64,000 bases of DNA, taken from Tetracentron sinense (taxonomy: Eukaryota; Streptophyta; Magnoliopsida; Trochodendrales; Trochodendraceae). Below, in pieces: positions 32,701 to 44,842 of this stretch. The position numbers and the translations under genes were made by a program. Location of the stretch: positions 26,815,215 through 26,879,214 of the forward strand of contig CM026554.1 of assembly GCA_015143295.1 (NCBI GenBank). Reading direction: 5' to 3'. A model generated the notes under the pieces. That model was not told the origin of the DNA, did not search any database, and worked only from the letters and a program-made list of their open reading frames with translations. Each line of letters begins with the position of its first letter. The first letter of the stretch is position 1.

Positions 32701-34382
32701 TGGCAATTCCGTGGCAAAACCAAACTGAAGTACATGACTTGACACAAACTCACCCAGACACATCAAAACGGTGAATTAGGACATTACATGACTCCAACAC
32801 TCTTACATGACATTAATTAACAAATCATCTTAAATTAATTAAGACACTTAAACTCTTGTCAAGTAAATTTATCTGCTGCAACCTTGCACCTGCACATGCT
32901 CAAAAACAACATACCCAGTGAAGCATGTGTGGAAAATGAAAATAAGTAATCACAGGTGAAGCAAGGAATGTACTGATCTAGGGAAATACTACCCTAACAT
33001 TCTCCCCCTTTTTGGCACAATTGCTAAAGGAAGGCAGGAAGCCAATATTCCAAAAAAAATACCAATTTAACAAAAGTGAAATATCAAGGCAGCCACGGCA
33101 CAACCAATCAAAAATAGACAATGAGGGACTAAAGAGCAGGGAACGAGATAGAAATATAAAGCACAAACTCTCCCTCAACAACTCAGGCACAGCACTCCCC
33201 CTCAACAACTCAACTTGATCTTCTCCCCCTAAGATCAAGGATACCACCAAAATCAGGGCACTTATGCTAGAAAGGCCCATGCCAAACAAAAAGAAAACAC
33301 ACAAAAAAATATCATGTGCCACACAAACATGCATCAAAAGCATTCCAAGCATTAGTAAATTAAGATTACATATCCAATGAAGAATAAGATTAGTTAGTCC
33401 GACTGAGGATACACATCTAACTAAATCTCACGGAATGCTAAATTATAGCCAATTCACTTAGACACATTTAGTGAACAGTTCAACAGTGAAACATTGTGTG
33501 TAGTGGTGGTCTGACAAGATACTAAATCAAGGTTTCTTTCCATTTCCAAGGATATGACATTAACCACTAAGGGGACTCCCGGAGATATACATCATAGAAG
33601 TCAAACCTAGTTAGATCCAGATATGCTGATTTTTTATATTTTAGTGTTCCTTTATCCATTTTATTTGACTCAATAGTTTTCTTTTATTTTTGGTCAAATA
33701 CCTCCAAATTTTGTAAGACTTCTTTTGATGATCTTTATCTGATCATATCTTTTCATGCAATGATGGCTTTCACACTATCTAGGTAGGTAGTCCTAGCTAT
33801 TAGCAGCAGGGACTACCTACCTACGTAGGTAGTCCCAGTAGGTAACCCTTTTCATTGTAACAATATAAGCTCATGGAGGATACACAAAATGGGGATGACT
33901 AACAAAATGGTCATTCTAGATTGGTCATCCAAGGTCACACTATTGGGATAAGCCATACACCTACAGATTGGAAAATAGACCTCTCAATAGAATCAGTCAG
34001 AGTGCATGTGACCTTTGTAAAGCATACACACATAAATAAGTCTCTAACTGTTCAAGATAAATCCGGTCTAATTTTCAGCATAACCAGGAGACTATGAAGG
34101 TGACATATCCTAAATTAGCAACAAACTCACGTTCAACCTTGGACAAGTATAAAAATAAAGATCACACAAGGAATGTAGATCATGCAAGTCAAACAAGGGC
34201 AACATGAAAAAAATATTTTTTGGATTTTATGGTTTTTCAATGTTTTTGGATTTTTCAAAATAAAGAAAACAGAAAAACATACCAAAGCAAATAAACACAC
34301 AAAAAACTAGTATACACAAATAGCATAGCACTAGGACAGGATATATCAATACAAGCACACCCTAGGCTATGACAGGCATGAG
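32701..34382 (-). other. Non-coding interior of copia gag-only element
   Basis: About 1.7 kb with no supported gene and no pol remnant. It holds a second polypurine-like run near 33001 and a strong double hairpin at 33779-33836. Confidence 0.7.
33779..33836. repeat. Nested perfect inverted repeat (GGTAGGTAGTCC)
   Basis: AGGTAGGTAGTCC (33781-33793) pairs with GGACTACCTACCT (33810-33822), which can instead pair with the third arm: GGGACTACCTAC and GTAGGTAGTCCC across the 4-nt loop CTAC. Two perfect, mutually exclusive hairpins share one arm. Confidence 0.8.
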
Positions 34383-35824
34383 CTAAGTGAAGCCCTTTAG
34401 GTCTTCCTTTCTCACCCAAATGGTTTTAGAAGTTTGATTGACCCTTTGGTCTCTAACCGTTTCAGTTGAGGTAGGTATGACCTTTTGCCTCTTCCTCCTG
34501 TTCCTCATTTTTTAGGATTGAGTCCTAGAATTATGGCGGGCATTATGGTTCTCCCTGTTACCTCCTCTATATCTAGCAAGAGGAGTGTCATGACCATGCC
34601 ACTGTCTAGAGTTGTGAGCAATCTTCATCACATCTTCACACAAACTCTTAGACTTTTCCACTAGGACCTCAACTCTCCTTTGAAGATTCTCATTAAAGTT
34701 GTGTTGGTTCATTGAACCATGATTGGGTATTCTTCGAAGTTTAGGACATCGAAGCTTAATATGACCCTTCACTCCACAGTTATGACATGTAGGAATGGAT
34801 TTCTGAGTAGAAGGGTCTTTCCCTTTAGCAGGAGGGTGCCTTTTAGCACCAAGCTCAATGTTTGAGGTGGATGGAGTTCCCTTCACATCTCCACACCTCT
34901 GGTTTTGCTCAAGTTCAGCCAACTTGATTTCAAGACTTGTCTTTTCATCAAGATAAACATGTAAATCAGATTCAAGTAGCTGAGTCTTGGTAAGGAGGGA
35001 AGCCTTCTCTTCCTCAAGTTGTGACACAAGAGCTCTCAACCCTGAAGCCACTTGGTCTAAGGCATCTTTTTCTATTTCAATAGGTTTGATCTTTTTAGAC
35101 ATGAAAAACTGAATCTTTTTTAGCTTTAGGCATTCTTGAAATAGTTCATCATAGACTTCCTCAAGCTCTCCCTCAGAATCTGAGTCATTCTGACTCTCTT
35201 CATCCTCCTCACCATCACTACAGTGTTGGTTACTTACAACATTTGAAGAAGATTCCTCAGTCCCAGATAAGGATGCAGTGAAGGCCACATAACCCCTAGT
35301 CTCCTCACAAGAAGAACTATCTGATTTCTCAGATTCAGATTCACTGTCATCCCTTGCCTTGCCCTTAAATCTTTTCTTATTAGAGCACTCAGCGGCAATA
35401 TGGTCCACACTTTTAAAATGTTTATTGTTTTCAAAGTGCTTGGACTTGGGCTTTTCAAGGGATTTTTATCCTTTCAGATTAAATCTCTTATTAAGTTTCA
35501 AAAATTTTCTAAATTTCTTTGCAAATAAAGCCAACTCTTCTTCTTCATCCTTAGAGTCACTATCTGAACCATCTATGGATTCCTTGACAGATTTCAAGGC
35601 AATAGATTTTGGTTTCTTAGATGGGTTCAGATTTAACTCATAGGTTTAGAGTGAACCAATCAACTCTTCAAGTTTGAGAGCATCAACATTTTCGCTCTCC
35701 TCGATGGCAGTAACGTTCGATCGAAATCTCTCAAGTAGAGATCTCAAAATTTTCCTAACAAATAATTATTCCCATCAAATAATGGGGGACAAGAGATGGA
35801 TCCTCCATTTCTTTGGAGATTCAT
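34383..35824 (-). pseudogene. gag: Internally deleted copia gag (SIRE/UBN2 type)
   Basis: Minus strand. ATG at 35824 opens an N-terminus ending PPLFDGNNY, typical of SIRE-like gag, then the sequence jumps to the second half (NVTAIEESENVDALKLEELIGSL). About one third of the usual gag between these is missing. After a stop at 35466-35468 an open frame of 298 codons (35408-34512) encodes an acidic Ser/Glu-rich part, a predicted coiled coil (VSQLEEEKASLLTKTQLLES) and a zinc knuckle CHNCGVKGHIKLRCPKL. The C-terminus KTIWVRKEDLKG lies beyond another stop at 34512, ending at 34383. Confidence 0.88.
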
Positions 35825-35867
35825 ATTTACCAACAAAAATGAGACAAGATCACACTAAAAGGTTAGT

Positions 35868-35885
35868 GAACCTGCTTTGATACCA
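35868..35885 (-). other. Primer binding site of copia gag-only element
   Basis: Minus-strand TGGTATCAAAGCAGGTTC, two bases from the LTR edge at 35888. It is a Met-tRNA-type site with longer complementarity than the gypsy ones. Confidence 0.88.
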
Positions 35886-35887
35886 AT

Positions 35888-37401
35888 TGAAAACATTAAA
35901 CAATTCGGTGAACCTCAAATCTATGTTTGCGTTGAGAATCTACAAGTTCGAGGGGATGGTTAGGGCTTCCTATAAGTCTATCTACCCTTTTTATGATTTT
36001 TAACAATTAAGTTATTAAGTTAAGGGATGATGTACTTTAAGTGCGGAATAAGAAAAACCAAGCAAACCACTACACAAGGATTTTTACGTGGAAACCCTAC
36101 TGGCAAAAAACAACGGGACCTAGTCCAGCCATGAGAATCCACTAAGACAAAGTAAATAAAAACTTACAAGACTCGAACTTGACTCCTTCAGACTCAAGAC
36201 CACGATCCTTCAATTCTTAGTCCTCCATGCCTCGAAAAGTCATCACGTACTCTCAAGTCCCGTGATCAACCGTAGCCACTTGTACTTCTCTTTGTGTCTC
36301 ACAAACAGTCCACAACCTTCTGATCGATCTCTGTCAATGACGGCTTCGGATTCCACCGACCAAATCACTCTACCACGATCCTTCTCGGATCGATGTCCTT
36401 CGCAAAGGCTCTGGAACACTCTAACGAAGGTGTTCTATCCATAACGGGTTGATGGTTTGATATAAATCAATACCTAGATAGACTCCTTCAATGCACAAGT
36501 CCAAACAAGCAATATTGGAACTTTTGGCTTGTAAACTCTAGGTTTAATGCATTAACAAAGGGGAGGAGAACACTAAGTTTTCCAGAGTATTTATGGACAC
36601 TAGAAGGAGTTAAAAACCTTCTCAATACTTCCCCAAAGTTTTTCTCCATGAAGTGGAAGAGTTCTATATAAATAGGGAATTCGAAAACCAGGTTTTAGAA
36701 GGTGTTAAAGTTGCTAAGTACTCAAAAAAGCATGAAAACCGAATTTGGCAAGAAAACCCATATCAAGGTCGACCCAAGGGGATCATTCGGTTGACCGGAT
36801 GGTGCCTTTCGGTCGACCGGATGGTCCTCCAGGGTCAACCCTCACAAAACCAACTCTTTGCCCAATTTTTTCATACAAAATTTTATATACCCAGGGTCAA
36901 CCCAAAATGGTCAGGATCGACCCTGAGGTGCCAACCTGAATTTCAAACTTCATTTTTGGGTCTTGCACCGTTCACAAAAGTTGTAGCTCTTTTTGACGTG
37001 GTCATTTTGACATATTATGGAGCAAAATCTTAGCTACGGTTTGGGAGATATGCCTCTCACAAGCAACCTTGGTTTTTTGAAAAATTTCAGAATTGATAAC
37101 TTGTTTTGCATTGCTTATCTCATCACCTAGGATCCGTATGATTAGATTAGGATACTTAGCACCTAAGGCATCATGTTGGGATTATTCTAGGTTGAATCCC
37201 ACCTATGGTAGTATGTTATCTAGGTCACTTACCATCCTATGAAGGAAATGATCAATCGAGTGGAGTAACCGGTCTTCTTTGGTCTTCATCTTCACTTTGG
37301 CGTGGATGCTTGAAGGTAATGACACAAGATACACACCTAGACACCTAGACTCACTTGTTTTGACACCAGAATATGCCAACACAAAAAACATGGACTTTAC
37401 A
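35888..37401 (-). repeat. 5' LTR of copia gag-only element
   Basis: 1514 bp, partner of 31177-32689. Carries the GGTCGACC array (36762-36930). Confidence 0.93.
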
Positions 37402-37729
37402 GTACATATAATCTACTATCTAGCTTTGTTATGAATTCCCTTTGTTACTCACTCTAGGATGTTGCCTACAAAAGTAATCTTCTATGTTTCAGAAAGTTTA
37501 TGATTTCCATGATACTCACAAGAGGTATGTGATATGTTTAAGACATCTTAAGTCTACCATGATACTTAAAGTTCTCACATGTTATATTCCAAATTTTCAA
37601 AGGACTACGTTATTATGTCAAGGTTTTCTAAGTCTATTAAGATGTTCATAAGCCTCGCATGTGCTCTAGTTTCGCATGAATCGGATTTCTCATAAGTAGG
37701 ATGTCTCAAAATTCATAAGAAATGTTTAA

Positions 37730-37960
37730 GGAAAACTCATAAGTACTCATACGTTCTCTATGCTCATAAGGATCTCTCAAGGCATCATACATATCTCTCA
37801 AGGCATCATATGTGGCTCATAAGTACTCATAAGGACTTATACGTTCTCTATGCTCATAAGGATCTCACAAGGCATCGTTCATATCTCACAAGGCATTCAT
37901 ATCTCACAAGGCATCATATGTGGCTCACACAACTCATAAGAACTCATAAGCATTTTTAAG
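37730..37960 (+). repeat. Tandem repeats in second-family solo LTR
   Basis: Irregular units of about 20-45 bp built from CTCATAAGGATCTCTCAAGGCATCAT and CATATGTGGCTCATAAGTACTCATAAG. They occupy the same relative place as the hairpin arrays of the other gypsy LTRs, between leader and short-ORF region. Confidence 0.7.
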
Positions 37961-38194
37961 AACTCATAAGCAATTGATTTACGTACGACCTCATAAGATA
38001 CGTTTTGTTTTCTACAAAAGCTCAAAAGATAAGGTGTTAAAAGTTATGCACTTTTAAAAGTATGATTTCCAAGTTCGGTTTAAAGTATGAAATATGAATT
38101 GTTAATCCTCTATGTGCTCACATGATATCGTTACTTTATAACATTGTTAGCTAGTATTTTGTACCCACTGAGTATTCTATGCTCAGCTGAATTG

Positions 38195-38332
38195 TTGACT
38201 TCTGTAGGTTTTGTGAATGCAGCTGCTCCTAAGCCTTGGATAGAGGAGGAGTACTACGAGCCTGAGCCTGCTCTGGATCACTACCAAGATGATGCAGCTC
38301 TAGATAGGGGGCCCTATCTAGACTATTGTTGA
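38195..38332 (+). pseudogene. LTR short ORF relic without ATG
   Basis: The frame matches the conserved short ORF (AAAPKPWIEEEYYEPEP, ending YLDYC) and is open to TGA 38330-38332, but the ATG is replaced by TTG ACT TCT. The AG|GT at 38206/38207 is kept as TTCTGTAG|GT, which looks like a good splice acceptor. Either the copy is dead or translation starts elsewhere. It shows the motif spans two LTR families. Confidence 0.5.
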
Positions 38333-38643
38333 GTGATGATGAGGGAGAAGGTCATGTATTTTGAAAGTGGAAAATGTCCACTTTAGATTATATATTTTGA
38401 GAGTATTAAGGGTGGGACTTGTCCACTTCATACTTAAAGTTTACTATGTTATCTGGTTCAAACTTGAACCTAATGATAGGAGTACGTTATTTTGAATTAC
38501 TTCCGCTTTGTTTTAGTTATATGTATAACTTGTGCACTCTGACAGGATGTTAAGTACGTCTTATGTGTCATACAGGATGGTTTGACACGGCGGTCACGGG
38601 CTAAAGTATCTCTAACTCTTAGGGGGTATTTTGGGTCGTGACA

Positions 38644-38929
38644 GGATAGCTCTCCCAACTCATATGGCAGCGGTCTACAATGTGTTCTATGTGTCGATGC
38701 TCAATACATTTTTGACCCTTCGCATGTCATAGACTTGGAATTGTTGGAAATCTAAGAAGATCTCACTCTGGTTGAAAAGCCAGTTTAGAAATTGGATCGG
38801 AGAGATCAAGTGCTTCGCAACAAGACTATCCCGTTGGTTCTCGTGCAATGACAACATCATGCTTGAGAAGAGACCACATGGGAGCACGAGGTTGAAGTCA
38901 AAGTGAAGTACCCAGACTTGTTTGAATAG
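38644..38929 (+). pseudogene. pol: Integrase tail and chromodomain-like end of element C
   Basis: Continuation of C after the solo LTR: LPTHMAAVYNVFYVSML, then the tail ending at TAG 38927-38929. A frameshift near 38702 and the loss of a few codons (RKYI region) break it. Confidence 0.88.
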
Positions 38930-39018
38930 GTTTGTGTATGTGTCATGTAATTCTGTTTTGGTCTTGTAATGTATGTATTGTCCAAATTTCGAGAACAAAA
39001 TTTTTGTAAGGGGGAGAA

Positions 39019-39723
39019 TGTAGCATCCCGGAACTTTTTGCACCTAATGAATAACATTCTCATACCCAATTGACCTTTCACATAGTCCAATTAATAAATG
39101 AAGAAGAATTGGAAGATTCTAAAATGTCATAAATGCTCCTCTTCGAATGACGAGTCCAACGTAAGTTGACTCGTCAAAATCGGACAAACGTACAAAGTTA
39201 TAGCCAAAATACCAAAGTGGGAAAAATGAGAGAAAACAGCTAAATGAGAAAAAACACAAGGAACTGGTCGACCAAATTTGCTACCAGTCTACCGAACAGC
39301 CACCGGTCGATCGATACCCATTACCAGTCGACCAAACATCGCACTTTTTGTATTGGCTTTTATTCTAGAGAGGTCATTTTTGACCGGTCGACCGAAGGTC
39401 ACCACCGGTCGATCGGTCATGCCTAAATTTGCCTAGTTCGGTCTTCTAAGATAAATCATTAAGGGCAAATGGGTCTTTTTAACCCCCTTTCTTCTACATT
39501 AGCCCAAATTCGTGGGTGAGGGTTTCATAAATCCTCAAAGCTCATACTTAGGGATTTTGGGAGAAAGAAGAAGGGAAGAACTAGGGTTTGTGGTTGGAGG
39601 ACCCATTGGAGCTTGGATTCCTCAAATCTAAAGCTCAAGCACGCGTGGAGTTCCTTCTCCAAGCTCAACAGCCTTTTCCACAGCATTTCACAAGGGTTTT
39701 CTTCCCTTTTTCAAGGAAGGTAC
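39019..39723 (+). repeat. 3' LTR of element C, first segment
   Basis: Starts TGTAGCATCCCGGAAC after the purine tract AAGGGGGAGAA (39008-39018) and is broken at 39723 by the reverse LTR of element D. The probable remainder is 51306-52516. It contains the GGTCGACC palindrome array at 39262-39420. Confidence 0.88.
39262..39420 (+). promoter_or_regulatory. GGTCGACC-type palindrome array (LTR C)
   Basis: Units such as CTGGTCGACCAAA, CCGGTCGATCGAT, CCAGTCGACCAAAC, GACCGGTCGACCG and CCGGTCGATCGGTC. Same place as the CGATCGATCG arrays of its relatives but with a different central core. Confidence 0.6.
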
Positions 39724-41648
39724 TGTCGCGACCGAAAATCCACCCTAGGAGTTAAAGTGAATCTTGGATGACTTATCAAGACTTAAATGACATGCTTGAC
39801 AAACCATCCTGCAAAACACTCGGAGCATATACAATAGAGGATAAAATAGCGGAAGCATACACTAACATGGCACAGCAGAAGTCTAACCAAATTTTGTACA
39901 AAGTGAAATCAACAGAGCATGGAATAATCAGCGGGTACCAAATACTAACCAACAGTCATGGCAATATAATAATGGAAATAAAGTAGGAAGCAGTTCATAT
40001 AATTGACAGGAAAGTAAACAGTTTATATTTCATACTTGCATCTCATCAAAGTCGGAAAAACTTGAAATCATCGTGTGCTTGACTTGACTTAAAATACTCT
40101 TTTTATGCTAGAAAAACTTGTCTTGTCATGTTCTGTCTTGCTTATCTTGTCGGGTTCTGCTTGTCTTGTCATGCATGTCATGCCATGAAATTAAAATGCT
40201 CATGCTTGCTTGCTTGCTTGGAAATTAAACATGCTCATGCACTTGTGAGGGAGGGTGGTGTAGAACCCCCTCTTTTCAATGAGATGCACTTGCGATGGAG
40301 GGTGGTGTAGAACCCCCTCTTTTCAATGAGATGCATGTGTTCTTAATCTTATCAAAAGCCAGGCAAAACATATCTTGAGATATGCCCTATCTCTAAGTAC
40401 CAACCCTTACATTTGGCCTTGTCATGCTCTTGAGGTCGTGTACATGCTATAGCTTGGAAATAAACATGACATATTGAATTTCATATATACAATTCATAAA
40501 ATAAGCATTCAATTTACCACATGCTGTTCTAGAAAGCAATTAACACACTAGCATGAAACCCTAGAATTTTTACTTGTTTTAAATCATGCTTTTCTTAATC
40601 AATACATCATCCAATCCATCCATCATCCATTGTGTGTTCATTATTTGGTGAAATAACCTTCCCATTTAGTTCATCACATCACATACACATGGCATCCATC
40701 GCCCAACATCCATCTCCACACATACAATCCCTCTCATATTATGTTCATACTTTAGGGAAAACAAGAAAGAAGGGAAGAAAAAGAGAAAATATGACTAAGA
40801 GGGTAGCATAGGGTACCGAGCTTGAATAGATGAGGGAAAATCCTCCAAAACTTGCGTAGGGTCGCTGTTGAGCTTGGAGAACGTGCTCCTCACGTTCTTT
40901 GCCTTGGATTTGAAGAATCCAAGGCTTTGGGGTGATCTTGGGTTCTTAAACCCTTGATTTCTCTCAAGTTGAAACCCTAGGTTAAAAACCCCTTTCTCCT
41001 CTCTCACTCTCTCTAAAAATATTGCTAATTGTGTTTATGAACACCCTTGGCTCGAGCAAACCCTTATAGGTAAGGGAGGAATGCCCAAAAGACCATAAAG
41101 CCCTTAATGAAATTCTGCAAAAACGCGAAAAACTGAGCGATTGGTGCTTAAGACCGAGCGATTGGTGTTTTTGACCGAGCTCTCGGTTAAAAATCACCTC
41201 TCTGGAATTTTTCTCCATACAAAATTTTGGTCCATTCGATAGATACCTATCGATTGGTTGTGGACCGATCGATTGCTAATATAGACTGAGCGATTGGTGT
41301 TCTACAAATTTTGAAATTGAGTCCATTTTACAGTTTCGGCCATAACTTTTGACTCATTCGTCAGATTTTGACAATTCAACTTGCGTTGGATTCATCATTC
41401 GAAGGGGAACATAGTTGGTGGTAGAAGTTTCAATTTCCACTTTATTTATGCATCAAATTGTCCCTAAAGTTGACCGATCTGCAAATGGAGTTCGGTAACC
41501 CAGACTTTCAATAACTCCGACTTAGGAATCCCATTCTTTTAACACTTAGAGTTCTCTAAAATTTGTCATTTCATATAAATGGGAGAATACAAGGCTTCAT
41601 GTCTTTACATGCATTCTAAGAAATATACAAAATTTATGGGGCTCTACA
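39724..41648 (-). repeat. 3' LTR of element D
   Basis: 1925 bp, minus strand from TGTAGAGCCCC (41648) to GGTCGCGACA (39724). Compared with the 5' LTR it lacks about 200 bp near 39920, exactly the segment carrying the conserved short ORF and part of the hairpin before it. It contains the palindrome array (41130-41302), a TATA box (41063-41068) and a two-unit 46-bp repeat (40235-40335). Confidence 0.92.
40235..40335 (-). repeat. 46-bp tandem hairpin repeat in LTR D (3' copy)
   Basis: Two units containing GAGGG...GGGTGGTGTAGAACCC...CCTC, whose arms pair. The first plus-strand prefix is CTTGTGAGGGAGGG and the second CTTGCGATGGAGGG. The 5' LTR has three units at 50083-50215. Confidence 0.7.
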
Positions 41649-41739
41649 TCCTCCCCTCTTTACACAAATTTCGTCCTCAAATTTTGGATTATACTTGCAT
41701 TACAAAACCAAAACAAAATTACATGGCATAAACAAAAGC

Positions 41740-43624
41740 CTATTCAAACAACTCTGGGTACTTTGCTTTGACTTCGGCCTCGCGCTCCCATGTGGCCTCT
41801 TCTCGAGCGTGATGTTGCCATTGCACGAGAACCAACAAAATAGTCTTGTTCCGAAGCACTTGATCTCTCCGATCCAATATCTGAACCGGCTTTTCAACCA
41901 AAGTGAGATCCTCTCAAATTTCCAACGGTTCCAAGTCTATGACATGCGAAGGGTCTAAAATGTATTTCTGGAGCATTGACACGTGGAACACATTATGGAC
42001 TGCAGCCATATGAGTTGGAAGAGCTACCCGGTAAGCAACTTCACCAACTCACGTGATAATCTCAAAGGGCCCAACATACTGAGGACTAAGCTTGGTTTTT
42101 TGCCAAACCTCATGATCCCCTTGCAAGGCGATATCTTGATGAAGACTCGATCCCCAACCTGGAACTTCAAGTCTCTGTGGCGAGTGTCCTTATAACTCTT
42201 CTGACGATCTTGGGCAACATTCAACCGATCCCAGAAGATCTTGACTTTGTTCACAGTTTGATCGATCAACTTCGGACCCAACACCTTTTTCTCTCCTACT
42301 TCATCCCAATAGAGAGGAGACCTGCAACTTCACCCATACAAGGCCTCAAACGGTGCCATCTGGATGCTCGCCTGGTAGCTATTGTTATAGGCAAATTCAA
42401 CTAGAGACAAGTGCTCTTCCCAGCTGCCCTTGAAATCCAACATACATGCCCGAAGCATGTCTTCGATGGTTTGGTTTACCCTCTCAGTTTGTCCATCCGT
42501 CTGTGGATGTCAGGTGGTACTAAAGTCTAGTCAGGAACCCATGACACTTTGAAAGCCCTTCCAGAACCTGGATGTGAATCTTGGATCCCAATCGGATATA
42601 ATGCTAACTGGCACCCCGTGCAAATGAACCACTTCCTTGATATACAATGCCGCTAACTGGTTCGAGTTAAATGTAGTCCGATAGGGCAAGAAATGTGCAA
42701 ACTTCGTCAAACGGTCCACCATAACCCATATTGCATTTGAGTTCTTTGCCGTACGTGGCAAGCCAACAATGAAGTCCATGGAAATGTGCTCCAATTTCCA
42801 CTCAAGAATAGGGAGAGATTGTAATGCTCTGCTTTCACCTACTGGCACACCAAGCACCATGCCACATAATCTGTAACATCTCTCTTCATATTTCACCACC
42901 AAAAGTGCCCCTTGAGGTTCTGGTACATCTTCGTACCCTTAGGATGCACCATATACTTTGAACGGTGGGCTTCATCCATAATTTCCCGCCTCAACTCTAC
43001 ATTGGCAAGGACACACAGTCTTCCCTTGAATGTGATAGCACCTCGGCTAGTCAGAGAAAAGCCTCCACTGCCCTTGGCAACTTCGTTGTCCCGAAAAGCC
43101 AACAAGTCAACATCCGAGGCCTACAACTCTCAGATCCGATCTATGATATACGACCGAACCATGATATTCACCAATACAGGATTGCGGACAGAATCAGTCA
43201 CACTGATGTCCAGGTTTGCCAAGTGTTCCAATAGCTTCCATTCCAGAACCATCATGTGAGCCAACAACCTCGGAGGTCTTTTACTCAAAGTGTCAACCAC
43301 TACATTTGCTTTACCCGGATGGTATTGGATGGTGCATTCGTAGTCTTTCAAAAATTCCATCCAACGTCGTTGCTGTAAATTCAGCTCCTTTTAGGAAAAG
43401 AGGTACTTGAGGCTCTTGTGGTCCATGAACACATAGAACTCTTTCCCATAATGGTAATGTTGGCAAATCTTGAGTGCAAACACAACCGCAGAAAGCTCCA
43501 AGCCGTGCGTGGGGTAATTCTTATCATGCTCCTTTAATTGTCTTGATGCATAGGCAATGACCTTCTTGTGCTACATGAGAACACACCCAAGCCCGACGTG
43601 CAAGGCATCACTGTACACCTTATA
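41740..43624 (-). pseudogene. pol: RNase H end, integrase and chromodomain-like tail of element D
   Basis: Minus strand from the interrupted RNase H (VYSDALHVGLG at 43600) through the connection region, integrase zinc domain and DDE blocks (FIVGLPRTAKNSNAIWVMVD, SDWDPRFTSRFWKGF) to the tail ending at TAG 41740-41742. Stops and frameshifts occur throughout, including TGA in LEI-EDL, the same position as one stop in element A. Confidence 0.92.
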
Positions 43625-43837
43625 TGTAGCACCCCGGACTTTTTCATCCTTAATGAATAGCACCCTCGTAGCTAATTGGCCGTTTTTGTAGTCTAATTAA
43701 TAAATAAGGGAGAAATCGGAAATTCTGAAACGTCAGAAATGTTCGTTTTCGAAAGACGGATCCAACGCAAGTTGAATCATCGAAATCCGACGAGCGAGTC
43801 AAAAGATATGGTCAAAACAGTCCAGACATACAGAGCA

Positions 43838-44022
43838 CCGATCGCTCGGTCCAGTCAGCGATCGATCGGTCCATAACCGATCGATCGGTAGCTGTCGCAC
43901 GGTCAGAAATTTTGTATGGGGAAATTTTCCAGAGAGCGAGTTTTTGACCGGTCGATCGGTCAATAACACCGATCGCTCGGTAGGCAACCGATCGATCGGT
44001 CATAAGCACCGATCGCTCGGTC
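43838..44022 (+). promoter_or_regulatory. U3 array of GATC-centred palindromes (solo LTR 43625)
   Basis: Eight well-kept units, mostly ACCGATCGCTCGGT and ACCGATCGATCGGT, before CCCATAAGGGCTTGCCCGAG near 44083-44101 (the TATA position, here CATAAG). Confidence 0.65.
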
Positions 44023-44842
44023 TATCGAGTTTTGCAGAATTTTTAGTAAGGGCGTTTTCGTCTTTTGGGTGTTAACCCTTACCCATAAGGGCTTGCCCGA
44101 GCCTTTAGGGCTTCATTCACCTCACTTAGAAGGTTTTTGAGAGAGAAGAAGAGAAGAGAAGGAGGATTTACATCTAGGGTTTTCCACTTGAGAGAATCAA
44201 GGGTTTTAGAACCCTAGAACCGTTCTAAAGGCTTGGATTCTCCAAATCCAACCTCAAGCTCGTGTGGAGTACCTCTTCCAAGCTAGGGCAGCGTTTCTAC
44301 ATCATCCTCAAGGATTTTTCTTTCCCTTTTCAAGGTTAGTACACTCTTCCTAGTTACTTTGGTAATAACCTAGGATCTTTTCTAAGTAAATACGTGTTAG
44401 ATCTTTCCCATTGCTCTCTTGTGTTGGTATGTGCTAAATCCCTAAAACAAAAACAAGATAATACAAACAAATGGTGGAATGTATAAATGGATGAAGAGTG
44501 GAGGCAATTGGATGCCATGTTGTGATGTGTTGAATGATGGGAAAAATGGTGGAAGGGCATATTACGCATAATGAACACACCCCAAGTGTTTGATGAAATG
44601 TTCGAATGAGAAAATATGAAATAACTAAAGGTAAAAAGGTTGAATACCACATGTTTGATAGAATGCATGAATAAACTAAGATTTGAAAGCATGAGTCACA
44701 TAACTGTTCCCCATTTGGCAAGTTGTATGCATGTGTTATTTCGCTTCTTAAATTCTCATGTGAGTTGGAAATTGTTAAAATGCTATATGTCATCATAATT
44801 TCACGATTTCTATGCACGAGCACTTATGTAGATGGAGGATAT

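Larger units (their letters stand above)
31177..37401 (-). mobile_element. Complete non-autonomous Ty1/copia element (SIRE-like gag only)
   Basis: 6225-bp minus-strand element with LTRs of 1513 bp (31177-32689) and 1514 bp (35888-37401), perfect target duplication GTACA (31172-31176 and 37402-37406), primer site at 35868-35885 and polypurine tract at 32690-32700. The 3.2-kb interior holds only an internally deleted gag; no protease, integrase or RT remains. It needs enzymes from an autonomous copia relative. Confidence 0.93.
30085..38643 (+). mobile_element. gypsy solo LTR of a second family (interrupted)
   Basis: Starts TGTAGAACCCCGGAACC at 30085 and ends GGGTCGTGACA at 38643. Flanks are GGGTA (30080-30084) and GGATA (38644-38648), a 5-bp duplication with one substitution. 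Joining 30085-31176 and 37407-38643 gives a solo LTR of about 2.33 kb. It contains CTATAAATAG near 30838, a tandem array at 37730-37960 and a relic of the conserved short ORF. It lacks the GATC palindrome array. Confidence 0.9.
26611..39723 (+). mobile_element. Ty3/gypsy element C (forward, interrupted)
   Basis: Begins in the Pro/Ala-rich region of gag at the head-to-head junction and runs through zinc knuckle, intron, PR, RT, RNase H and integrase to 30084. It resumes at 38644 in the integrase tail and reaches a polypurine tract and 3' LTR at 39019, itself broken at 39723. The interruption is a solo LTR (30085-38643) with near-perfect duplication GGGTA/GGATA. Confidence 0.9.
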
